Shown here piece by piece: positions 8,086-15,682 of a stretch of DNA of 64,000 bases. Below the pieces are notes generated by a model that did no database searches, was not told the DNA's origin, and worked only from the letters and a program-made list of their open reading frames with translations. Position numbers and translations under genes: made by a program. The DNA is taken from positions 45,923 to 109,922 of the forward strand of contig NZ_LGSI01000074.1 in the NCBI RefSeq assembly GCF_001698815.1, written 5' to 3'. Every line of letters starts with the position of its first letter. Positions within the stretch are counted from its first letter, which is position 1. Source of the stretch: Pseudomonas syringae. GTDB taxonomy: Bacteria; Pseudomonadota; Gammaproteobacteria; Pseudomonadales; Pseudomonadaceae.

Positions 8086-8389
8086 GGGTTGTTCTACCTT
8101 TTTTTGTTGTTTTGCGCAGTACCGATGGTTCGATCTGCAGTGGGACGTACGTAAACCTCATTTGATTGGTAAGACTATTCATTCGTGATTTTAACGATAA
8201 GTGGATTTATAGACGATAAAAGCGTGCTTGAAAATTTAATCGTAATACTATTTAGTAGCTGCACGGGATTATTGGTTCTCATCAGCGTCTGGCAAAGTCG
8301 ATTGCAGGGCCGTTGAGCTGACTTGACGCTCAATCATGTGATGATTAGCCTCGATCTGCGGAAAAACCGCATAGCGAGGCGTAAGCACG
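8086..8389. other. Divergent intergenic region (epimerase / GntR regulator)
   Basis: This 304-bp AT-rich gap must hold the promoters of both divergent genes. A 12-bp imperfect palindrome, tactatttagta, lies near 8248-8259. I found no motif here that is clearly repeated before the lactonase or araF genes, so no operator is called. Confidence 0.4.
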
Positions 8390-9106
8390 ATGAGCAGTAA
8401 TTTCCACGCGTCGACGGTGGACCGGTTGGGCACCTGGATCGCGGCAGGCAATGTAGCGCCGGGGCAGGTGTTGAAGGTTGAAGCGGTATTGGCCGAGGAA
8501 TTGGGCGTCAGTCGAACGGTGATTCGCGAGGCGATCAAGACGCTGGTCGCCAAAGGGTTGCTGGAAGTAGGGCCCAAAGTCGGGACACGGGTCATGCCAA
8601 TGCGGAGCTGGAATCTGTTCGATCCGCAGGTTGTGGGTTGGCTGGCACGCAAGGGTTTGTCGCAAGGGTTTGTGATGGATCTGCTCGACCTGCGCCGCAC
8701 CATCGAGCCGATGGCGGTGCGTTGGGCTTGTGAAAGAGCCAGTCCGGAGCAGATTGCGGAGATCCAGATGGCATACGAGGCCCTGGCGATATCCGTGGCG
8801 GACAAGGGCGATTACAACCTGGCCGATCGGCGCTTTCATGAGGCGGTGCTGGCGGCCAGTCACAACCAGTTCATCGAGCAGATGTTGCCGGCGCTGGGTG
8901 CATTGCTGGCGGTGTCGTTCGAAGTGACCTCGGCAGTGCCGGGGGAATTGGGCAAGACGCTGCCGCTGCACAAGGAACTGGCCGATGCGATTGCCACACG
9001 GGATGCAGCGCGCGGTGTCTGGGCGTGCATGACTCTGATCGAACAGGCGGCAGTGGTGATTGCCGGGTTTTTCTCCAGTCAGGCCGCCGCGCAATCGGCG
9101 GAGTAA
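8390..9106 (+). CDS. FadR/GntR-family regulator (FCD domain), probable sugar/sugar-acid sensor
   Basis: The protein has 238 residues. The N-terminal winged HTH (residues 10-70) contains LAEELGVSRTVIREAIKTL, the GntR recognition helix. The C-terminal FCD domain (about 95-225) shows the metal/ligand residues DLRRTIEP, NLADRRFHEAV (Asp and His) and LPLHKELADAI (His). Family members regulate sugar and sugar-acid catabolism, usually as repressors released by an intermediate. Its position between epimerase, lactonase and araFGH suggests it controls this arabinose-type module. Confidence 0.88.
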   Translation: MSSNFHASTVDRLGTWIAAGNVAPGQVLKVEAVLAEELGVSRTVIREAIKTLVAKGLLEVGPKVGTRVMPMRSWNLFDPQVVGWLARKGLSQGFVMDLLDLRRTIEPMAVRWACERASPEQIAEIQMAYEALAISVADKGDYNLADRRFHEAVLAASHNQFIEQMLPALGALLAVSFEVTSAVPGELGKTLPLHKELADAIATRDAARGVWACMTLIEQAAVVIAGFFSSQAAAQSAE

Positions 9107-9151
9107 ACGCAGTACCGATTAACCAAAAAAAATAATAACAAGGGTGATTTT

Positions 9152-10030
9152 ATGCACTGGCAGCCCGTAACCGAGCACCGTTTCATGCTGGCCGAAGGAC
9201 CGTTCTGGGATCACGAAACACTGGCGTTGTATTGGGTGGATATCGCGGCGCGGCTGGCCTGCCGCCTGGTTGATGGCCACTTTCGTAAATGGCGGATGCC
9301 CGAAGCGGTATCTGCATTCATCCCCACCCATGCTGGCGATGCCCTGGTAACCCTGGCCAACGGCGTGTACCGCCTGGATCTTGATTCCCCCGCCGATGAG
9401 CCGCGCTTGCGCCTGCTGTGTGTCGCCGATCCGGTCAGCGGCAACCGCGCCAATGAAGCCCGCTGCGACGCGCACGGCCGTCTATGGCTGGGCAGCATGC
9501 AAAACAATCTGGATGAAGAAGGCGGCGACTTGCCGTTGAAGCGTCGTTCGGGCGGTCTGTTCCGCGTCGATCATGACGCCAGCGTCACGCCGTTGCTCGC
9601 CGGGCAAGGCATCGTCAACACGCTGTTGTGGAACGCTGCGGGCGACGAGGTGTACAGCGCCGACAGCCTGGACGGGGTGATCTATCGTTATCCGATTCAC
9701 GCTGATGGCCGCCTGGGTTCGCGTGACGTCTGGGCGGCCGAGCATGCTCGCGGCACGCCGGACGGTTCAGCCATGGACGCCGAAGGGTATATCTGGAACG
9801 CACGCTGGGACGGTCATTGCCTGATTCGCTTCGCCCCGGACGGCAGCGTCGACCGGCTGGTGGAATTACCGGTCAGCCATCCCACCAGTTGCGTATTCGG
9901 CGGCCCGGATCTTTCTACGCTGTATGTCACCAGCGCCGCGCCCGCCGATGCCAGGGGGCAGTTCGACGGCGCGTTATTGATGGCAGATGTGGGTGTGCAA
10001 GGCATGGCCTGCCACCGTTTTGCAGGATGA
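9152..10030 (+). CDS. SMP-30/gluconolactonase/LRE-family sugar lactonase
   Basis: The protein has 292 residues and a six-bladed propeller pattern. Metal-ligand motifs are LAEGPFWD (Glu near residue 15), NEARCDAHGRLWLGSM, a modified NTLLWN in place of the usual NGLAW, and YSADS with the catalytic Asp. TPDGSAMDAEGYIW is the fifth-blade signature. Such enzymes open sugar 1,5- or 1,4-lactones to aldonates. Together with araFGH this fits the oxidative arabinose route (arabinono-lactone to arabonate), but the dehydrogenase and dehydratases are not in the window. It is preceded by an A-rich leader and a weak RBS (acaaggg). Confidence 0.85.
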   Translation: MHWQPVTEHRFMLAEGPFWDHETLALYWVDIAARLACRLVDGHFRKWRMPEAVSAFIPTHAGDALVTLANGVYRLDLDSPADEPRLRLLCVADPVSGNRANEARCDAHGRLWLGSMQNNLDEEGGDLPLKRRSGGLFRVDHDASVTPLLAGQGIVNTLLWNAAGDEVYSADSLDGVIYRYPIHADGRLGSRDVWAAEHARGTPDGSAMDAEGYIWNARWDGHCLIRFAPDGSVDRLVELPVSHPTSCVFGGPDLSTLYVTSAAPADARGQFDGALLMADVGVQGMACHRFAG

Positions 10031-10182
10031 ATTCGCTGTCCTCAGGATGCCGTGACACTAGGTTACATAGTCGGCATTCATAATATGATATGACTGTTTT
10101 CTGTTGTTTTGACGTCCTTGCGGTGTCCCAACAACCCTCCGCTGGACGCTGGTAGCTATTCAATAAAAATAAGGAGTTAGCT

Positions 10183-11187
10183 ATGTTGAGTCGCCACGGG
10201 ATTCGCTCCCTGTGCTGTGTTGCCGTCGCCACTGCCGTTCTGGGCATGAGCGGCATTTCCTCCGCCGCCGAGACAATCAAGATCGGCTTTCTGGTCAAGC
10301 AAGCTGAAGAGCCCTGGTTCCAGACGGAATGGGCCTTTGCCGAGAAAGCCGGGAAGGATCTTGGTTTCGAGGTCATCAAAATCGCCGTGCCAGACGGTGA
10401 AAAAACCCTTGCCGCCATCGACAGCCTTGCCGCCAACGGCGCCAAGGGCTTCGTTATCTGCCCGCCAGATGTTTCGCTGGGCCCGGCCATTGTCGCCAAG
10501 GCCAAGGCCAATGACATGAAAGTCATGGCCGTCGATGATCGCTTTGTCGATGCCAGCGGCAAATTCATGGAAGATGTGCCGTATCTGGGCATGGCCGCTT
10601 TCGAGGTAGGTCAGAAACAGGGCGCCGCCATGGCTGCTGAAGCGAAGGTTCGTAACTGGGACTGGAAAGAGACCTACGCGATCATCAACACCTACAACGA
10701 GCTGGATACCGGTAAAAAGCGTACCGACGGTTCCGTCGATTCGTTGACCAAGGCTGGCCTGCCGCAAGACCACATTATCTACGCGCCGCAGAAAACCCTC
10801 GACGTACCTGGCAGCATGGATTCCACCAACTCGGCCCTGCCTAAGCTGCCTGCGACCGCCAAGAACCTGATCATCGGCGGCATGAATGACAACACAGTCC
10901 TCGGCGGCGTGCGCGCCACCAGCACCAATGGTTTCAGCGCCAGCAATGTCATCGGAATCGGCATCAATGGCACCGACGCCATTGACGAATTGAAGAAGAA
11001 GGAAAGTGGCTTCTTCGGTTCGATGCTGCCAAGCCCGGACAAGGAAGGCTACAACACAGCCAAGTACATGTACGAGTGGGTCACGACTGGCAAGGAACCT
11101 CCGAAATACACCGCGATGGACGACGTGACATTGATCACCCGGGCCAACTTCAAGGAAGTGCTGACCAAGATCGGTTTGTACAAGTAA
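10183..11187 (+). CDS. araF: L-arabinose ABC transporter substrate-binding protein AraF
   Basis: The protein has 334 residues, with a signal peptide ending SSAAE near residue 27. The mature start IKIGFLVKQAEEPWFQTEW closely matches E. coli AraF, including the residues that contact arabinose. Later conserved blocks are VPDGEKTLAAIDSLAANGAK, GGMNDNTVLGGVRAT and GIGINGTDAIDEL. A strong RBS (aaggagttagct) precedes the ATG. It is the periplasmic receptor of the araFGH importer, and a hairpin between it and araG may raise its relative abundance. Confidence 0.95.
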   Translation: MLSRHGIRSLCCVAVATAVLGMSGISSAAETIKIGFLVKQAEEPWFQTEWAFAEKAGKDLGFEVIKIAVPDGEKTLAAIDSLAANGAKGFVICPPDVSLGPAIVAKAKANDMKVMAVDDRFVDASGKFMEDVPYLGMAAFEVGQKQGAAMAAEAKVRNWDWKETYAIINTYNELDTGKKRTDGSVDSLTKAGLPQDHIIYAPQKTLDVPGSMDSTNSALPKLPATAKNLIIGGMNDNTVLGGVRATSTNGFSASNVIGIGINGTDAIDELKKKESGFFGSMLPSPDKEGYNTAKYMYEWVTTGKEPPKYTAMDDVTLITRANFKEVLTKIGLYK

Positions 11188-11237
11188 CCGCCTGGCGTCG
11201 TCTTGAGGCCTGAATTTCAGGTCGCCATCTGCAAGGC

Positions 11238-11263
11238 CTCGCTCCATTGACCGATGGAGCGAG
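11238..11263 (+). promoter_or_regulatory. araF-araG intercistronic hairpin
   Basis: Perfect 10-bp arms ctcgctccat and atggagcgag are separated by a 6-base loop, directly before the araG RBS (gaggagg). There is no U-tract, so it is more likely an mRNA stabiliser or 3'-end block than a full terminator. It would favour AraF over AraG/AraH. The stem borders the araG Shine-Dalgarno and could also modulate araG translation. Confidence 0.55.
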
Positions 11264-11275
11264 GAGGAGGGTTCC

Positions 11276-12802
11276 ATGCAACAACTGGCCACTGAACAGC
11301 ATCCATCCGCCGGCAGTCTGCGTTTCAACGGGATCGGCAAGACCTTTCCCGGTGTGCGTGCGCTGTCGGACATCAACTTTGAAGCACGTCCGGGCAGCGT
11401 CCACGCCTTGATGGGCGAAAACGGCGCAGGCAAGTCCACGCTGCTGAAGATTCTCGGCGGCTCATACCAGCCCAACAGTGGCAGCTTGTCCATTGGCGGG
11501 CGGGAACAGGTCTTCAAGTCCACGGCTGACAGTATTGCCGCCGGTGTCGCCGTAATCCACCAGGAACTGCAACTGGTCCCGGAAATGTCCGTCGCCGAAA
11601 ACCTGTTGCTGGGCCACATGCCCAACCGCTGGGGCATGGTCAATCGGCGGGCCATGGTGCGCCGCGCCCGAGAACTGCTCAAAGGCCTGGCCGACGAAAT
11701 CGACCCGAACACCCGCTTGGGCGATTTGTCCCTCGGTCAGCGCCAGTTGGTGGAAATCGCCAAGGCCATGTCACGTAACGCCCATGTCATCGCCTTCGAT
11801 GAACCCACCAGCAGTTTGTCGGCGCGAGAAATCGACCGTTTGATGGCGATCATCGTCAAGTTGCGCGACGAAGGTCGGGTCATCCTTTACGTGTCGCACC
11901 GTATGGAAGAGATCTTCCGGGTCTGCGATGCGGTGACGGTGTTCAAGGATGGTCGCTTCGTGCGCACCTTCGAGGACATGGCCGACCTGGATCACGATCG
12001 GCTGGTGACCTGCATGGTCGGTCGCGACATTCAGGACATCTACAACTATCGCCCGTGCCAGCATCAGGGGCCGAGTCTGCGAGTGACGGGACTAATGGGT
12101 CCGGGGTTGCAGGAACCGGTGAGTTTCGCGGTGGAGAAGGGCGAAGTGCTGGGCTTTTTCGGCCTGGTGGGCGCTGGCCGTACCGAACTGTTCCGCATGC
12201 TTTCCGGCCTGACCCGCAGCAAGGCAGGCGTCCTGCAGATCGAGGGCAAGGCGCTGGAGCTCAAGTCCCCGCGTGACGCCATTGCCGCCGGAATTCTGTT
12301 GTGCCCGGAGGATCGCAAAAAAGAGGGCATCGTGCCGCTCTCCAGCGTGCAGGAAAATATCAATATCGGCGCGCGACCGCGTCACGTCAGCCTGGGTTGT
12401 CTGATTCAGGGGCGTTGGGAGCGCGACAACGCCAAGGCGCAGATCAAATCAATGAACGTCAAGACGCCCTCGGCGGATCAGCAAATGCTGTTTCTCTCCG
12501 GCGGCAATCAGCAGAAGGCGATTCTCGGGCGTTGGCTATCGATGCCCATGAAAGTGCTGCTGCTGGATGAGCCGACGCGCGGCATCGACATCGGCGCGAA
12601 ATCCGAGATCTATCAGATCATCCATAACCTTGCCGCCGATGGCATCGCGGTCATTGTCGTGTCCAGCGATCTGATGGAAGTCATGGGCATTGCTGACCGA
12701 ATCCTGGTCATGAGCGAGGGCGCCATCACTGGCGAGCTTGCCCGCGACGAGGCCAATGAAGCACGACTGCTGCAACTGGCACTGCCGCGAACCCGCGTCT
12801 GA
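11276..12802 (+). CDS. araG: L-arabinose ABC transporter ATP-binding protein AraG
   Basis: The protein has 508 residues and two fused ABC domains, as in all sugar-type (RbsA/AraG/MglA) ATPases. The N-terminal domain has Walker A GENGAGKST (about residue 47), signature LSLGQRQLVEIAKA and Walker B VIAFDEPTSSL. The C-terminal domain has a degenerate Walker A (GLVGAGRTELF), signature LSGGNQQKAILGRWL and Walker B VLLLDEPTRGIDIG. It energises arabinose import. It starts 12 bp after the araF-araG hairpin, with RBS gaggaggaggg. Confidence 0.94.
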   Translation: MQQLATEQHPSAGSLRFNGIGKTFPGVRALSDINFEARPGSVHALMGENGAGKSTLLKILGGSYQPNSGSLSIGGREQVFKSTADSIAAGVAVIHQELQLVPEMSVAENLLLGHMPNRWGMVNRRAMVRRARELLKGLADEIDPNTRLGDLSLGQRQLVEIAKAMSRNAHVIAFDEPTSSLSAREIDRLMAIIVKLRDEGRVILYVSHRMEEIFRVCDAVTVFKDGRFVRTFEDMADLDHDRLVTCMVGRDIQDIYNYRPCQHQGPSLRVTGLMGPGLQEPVSFAVEKGEVLGFFGLVGAGRTELFRMLSGLTRSKAGVLQIEGKALELKSPRDAIAAGILLCPEDRKKEGIVPLSSVQENINIGARPRHVSLGCLIQGRWERDNAKAQIKSMNVKTPSADQQMLFLSGGNQQKAILGRWLSMPMKVLLLDEPTRGIDIGAKSEIYQIIHNLAADGIAVIVVSSDLMEVMGIADRILVMSEGAITGELARDEANEARLLQLALPRTRV

Positions 12803-12841
12803 ACCTGGCCAAACACCGTGAAGAATAAAAAAGAGGTGCGT

Positions 12842-13807
12842 ATGTCTACCGAAACCAGCCTGACGGCTCCACGCCAAGGTCTCAATGTGCGTCGTTTAAT
12901 CGACGACTGGGCAATGTTGATGGCCGCTGTGGGCATCTTCGTGCTTTGCGCGTTGCTGATCGATAACTTCATGTCGCCGCTGAACATGCGCGGTCTGGGC
13001 CTGGCGATTTCCACGGTGGGCATCGCCGCCTGCACCATGCTGTTCTGCCTGGCTTCCGGGCACTTCGATTTGTCCGTGGGCTCGGTTCTGGCCTGCTCCG
13101 GGGTCATCGCCGGGATTGTCATGCGCGACACGGACAGCCTGTTCCTCGGGATTTCGGCAGCCCTTGCCATGGGCCTTGTCGTAGGCCTGATCAACGGCAT
13201 CGTGATTGCCAAGCTGCGGATCAACGCGCTGATCGCAACGCTGGCGACCATGCAGATCGTCCGCGGCCTTGCGTATATTTTCTCCAACGGCAAGGCCGTC
13301 GGGGTGATGAACGAAGACTTCTTCGTGTTCGGCAACGGCCAGTTGTACGGCGTCCCGGTGCCGATCCTGATCACCATCGCCTGCTTCGCGTTCTTTGGCT
13401 GGCTGCTCAACTACACGACGTACGGGCGCAACACCCTGGCCATCGGCGGTAACCAGGAAGCCGCACTGCTGGCTGGCGTGCACGTGGATCGCACCAAGAT
13501 CATCATCTTCGCCGTGCATGGCTTGATCGGCGCATTGGCCGGCGTGGTCCTGGCATCGCGGATGACCTCCGGGCAACCGATGATCGGCCAGGGCTTCGAA
13601 CTGACCGTGATCTCGGCCTGCGTGCTGGGAGGGGTTTCGCTGAGCGGTGGCATCGGCATGATTCGCCATGTGATCGCCGGGGTGCTGATTCTGGCAATCA
13701 TCGAAAACGCCATGAACCTGAAGAACATCGACACCTTCTACCAATACGTGATTCGCGGTTCGATTCTGCTGTTGGCGGTGATCATTGACCGGATGAAGCG
13801 TAGGTAA
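12842..13807 (+). CDS. araH: L-arabinose ABC transporter permease AraH
   Basis: The protein has 321 residues from the ATG at 12842. I chose this over the GTG at 12818 because aagaggtgcgt gives a good RBS just before it. It has about ten membrane helices. The BPD_transp_2 motif region is NYTTYGRNTLAIGGNQEAALLAG, which holds the EAA-like loop contacting the ATPase, and the end is VIIDRMKRR. It is the last gene of araFGH and is followed by REP sequences. Confidence 0.93.
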   Translation: MSTETSLTAPRQGLNVRRLIDDWAMLMAAVGIFVLCALLIDNFMSPLNMRGLGLAISTVGIAACTMLFCLASGHFDLSVGSVLACSGVIAGIVMRDTDSLFLGISAALAMGLVVGLINGIVIAKLRINALIATLATMQIVRGLAYIFSNGKAVGVMNEDFFVFGNGQLYGVPVPILITIACFAFFGWLLNYTTYGRNTLAIGGNQEAALLAGVHVDRTKIIIFAVHGLIGALAGVVLASRMTSGQPMIGQGFELTVISACVLGGVSLSGGIGMIRHVIAGVLILAIIENAMNLKNIDTFYQYVIRGSILLLAVIIDRMKRR

Positions 13808-13816
13808 GGCTATCGT

Positions 13817-13906
13817 GTAGGACCGGCTTCAGCCGGGAGGGCGGCATTCCCAGCACAGAAACCACCTCGAATGTACCTGCCTCCTCGCGGATAAATCCGC
13901 TCCTAC
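13817..13906. repeat. REP pair of the gtaggaccggcttcagccggg type
   Basis: gtaggaccggcttcagccggg is followed about 60 bp later by an imperfect inverted partner ending aaatccgctcctac. A further REP-like fragment (cctgtaggaacg) follows at about 13925. This is a different REP class from the ttggagcgaggcttgcccgcg elements and matches those at 21164 and 60745. Confidence 0.65.
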
Positions 13907-14113
13907 GGACCGCTGACTCGCGATCCTGTAGGAACGTTCGAAGGTTACGATGGCCGCGAGGTGGTGTGTCAGGCAGACCGCCATCGCTGCCTCGCGCTGC
14001 TCGTAAACTCCCACATCAAGTCGCGTGATCCAACGCGATTTTTGGGGGTGCCCCCAAAATATGAAATCTCCTACGGAAATTAAAAGATTGGCGAGCCCAC
14101 GCTAACTAATTAG
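13907..14113. other. Intergenic region before the FecI gene, with a GC-rich palindrome
   Basis: No gene is evident. A short perfect palindrome lies near 14040-14058 (arms ttttggggg and cccccaaaa around tg). It lacks a U-tract on either strand, so I do not call it a terminator. The downstream part is AT-rich and leads into the Fur box. Confidence 0.4.
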
Positions 14114-14126
14114 AATGATTCTCATT
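14114..14126. promoter_or_regulatory. Fur box upstream of fecI
   Basis: aatgattctcatt matches 11 of 13 bases of the central Fur consensus AATGATAATCATT. It lies 33-45 bp before the preferred ATG of the iron-regulated ECF sigma gene, where it would overlap the promoter. Iron repression is therefore expected. Confidence 0.65.
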
Positions 14127-14159
14127 TTAATTAGTGACATGCGCAGTGGGCCGTTCAGC

Positions 14160-14675
14160 ATGAGGCAAACAGCAGGGCCTTCAGAGGCCACTCTGGAAAA
14201 TTTCTACCGTGAGCACCGCAGCTGGCTGGAAAACTGGCTGCGCGCGCGGCTGGGTAATGCGTGGGATGCGGCCGACCTGAGCCAGGATACGTTTGTCCGG
14301 GTGCTGGCCAGCCAGCACAGCGAACCGCTGACCCAACTGCGTGAACCTCGCGCTTATCTGCTGACGGTCGGCAAGCGTTTGCTGGTCAATCACTATCAGC
14401 GTCGCAGCCTTGAGCAGGCTTATCTTCAGGCCTTGGCGACCTTGCCCGAGAGCGTCATCCCGTCGCCTGAACAGCGCTGGATTCTACTGGAAACCCTGCA
14501 AGCCCTGGATGAATTGCTCGACGCGTTGCCTTTGGCGGTGCGCCGGGCTTTTTTGTGGGCGCAACTGGAAGGTCTGGGTTATGCGCAGATCGCGCAGCGG
14601 CTGCAGGTGTCCGAGCGCACGGTGAAACGCTACATGGCCCAGGCTTACACCCATTGTCTGATGGCCGAGCTGTGA
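14160..14675 (+). CDS. FecI-family ECF sigma factor
   Basis: The protein has 171 residues from the ATG at 14160; ATGs at 14115 and 14139 are in frame, but the first lies inside the Fur box. Region 2 shows NFYREHRSWLENWL and DAADLSQDTFVRVL. Region 4 shows YAQIAQRLQVSERTVKRYMAQ, the HTH. This is the FecI/PvdS/FpvI-type layout, with a FecR gene overlapping it by 4 bp and a TonB receptor with a signalling domain downstream. It is expected to transcribe the receptor gene when the receptor senses its ferric siderophore. Confidence 0.88.
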   Translation: MRQTAGPSEATLENFYREHRSWLENWLRARLGNAWDAADLSQDTFVRVLASQHSEPLTQLREPRAYLLTVGKRLLVNHYQRRSLEQAYLQALATLPESVIPSPEQRWILLETLQALDELLDALPLAVRRAFLWAQLEGLGYAQIAQRLQVSERTVKRYMAQAYTHCLMAEL

Positions 14676-15616
14676 GCAGTTCCGCGCCGTCGCGCCGGGT
14701 GGCCGAAGATGCGGCGTACTGGCTGGTGCTGCTGGAATCCGGCGCCGCCAGTGACGAGGACCGCGCGCAGTTGCAACGCTGGCGCGAGCAATGCCCCAGT
14801 CACGAACAGACCTGGCAAAAAGCCCAGGGTCTGCGTGGCAGATTTTCCGCATTGCCGGGCGAACTGGCACTGGCCAGCCTCGACCGCCCGGCTCTGGGCC
14901 GTCGTACCGTCCTCAAGCGAACCTTGATCGTCGCCGCGTTGCTGCCTGGCGGCTGGCTGCTCAGCCAGCAAGCCCCCGTAGCCGCATGGCGCGCGGATTT
15001 GCGCACGGTGGCGGGCGAGCGCAAGGAGTTGCCTCTGCCCGACGGCAGCCTGTTGCAACTCGATACGGCCAGCGCGGTGAATATCGACGTTGCCACCCGC
15101 AGCCTGGCGCTGATCGAAGGTGAGCTGGCGTTGAATATGGCGGCGAACACGGCCGCAATCGCCATCGAAACCCGCGCCGGACGCATTGTTGCTAACGACG
15201 CCGAGCTTTGCGTGCGTCTGGACGGGCAGGGCTGTCGGGTTTCCGTCTGGCGCGGCAGTGTCGATCTGTTCCCGCAAAATGGCTTGAGCGTGCGCTTGCA
15301 CGGCGGCCAGCAAACAACCATGAACGCATCCTCCGTGGCGCCGTTGCACAACTTCGACACCCGACAGCCGGGCTGGCGCGAAGGTGTGCTCAGCGTCGAA
15401 AACCAGCCCCTGGGGCTGTTCCTTGCCGAACTGAGCCGTTATCGCCCTGGCATTTTGCGCTGGGAACCGGCGCTGGATGCCTTGAAAGTCACCGGTACAT
15501 TCCGCCTCGACGATACCGACAAGATCCTGTTGCTGCTGGCTGCCAGTCTGCCGGTGCAGGTGCAGACGCGCACCCGTTATTGGGTCACGCTGACGCCGCG
15601 AAAAATTTCTGCCTGA
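14672..15616 (+). CDS. FecR-family sigma regulator (anti-sigma) protein
   Basis: The protein has 314 residues from the GTG at 14672, which overlaps the FecI stop (GTGA). The N-terminal DUF4880-type segment VAEDAAYWLVLLESGAAS binds the sigma factor. One membrane helix lies near residues 80-97 (TLIVAALLPGGWLLSQQ). A periplasmic FecR domain follows, with RTVAGERKELPLPDGSLLQL and LDTASAVNI. It transduces the signal from the TonB receptor's N-terminal domain to FecI. Confidence 0.88.
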   Translation: MSSSAPSRRVAEDAAYWLVLLESGAASDEDRAQLQRWREQCPSHEQTWQKAQGLRGRFSALPGELALASLDRPALGRRTVLKRTLIVAALLPGGWLLSQQAPVAAWRADLRTVAGERKELPLPDGSLLQLDTASAVNIDVATRSLALIEGELALNMAANTAAIAIETRAGRIVANDAELCVRLDGQGCRVSVWRGSVDLFPQNGLSVRLHGGQQTTMNASSVAPLHNFDTRQPGWREGVLSVENQPLGLFLAELSRYRPGILRWEPALDALKVTGTFRLDDTDKILLLLAASLPVQVQTRTRYWVTLTPRKISA

Positions 15617-15682
15617 TCGGTGTCCCTTTTTCCGAACTCGCCTGTCATTGCTCTCAAGTGAACGAAATAAGAGAGTGTTCCG

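Noticed and set aside
6874..8154. 426-codon open frame on the plus strand
   Set aside because: Shadow of the aldose epimerase gene; starts within a REPIN and has no protein-like motifs.
10177..11712. 511-codon open frame on the minus strand
   Set aside because: Antisense to araF and the start of araG, which match known proteins closely.
14038..14060. ttttggggg-tg-cccccaaaa palindrome as a terminator
   Set aside because: The loop is only two bases and there is no U-tract on either strand; it is also far from the araH stop.
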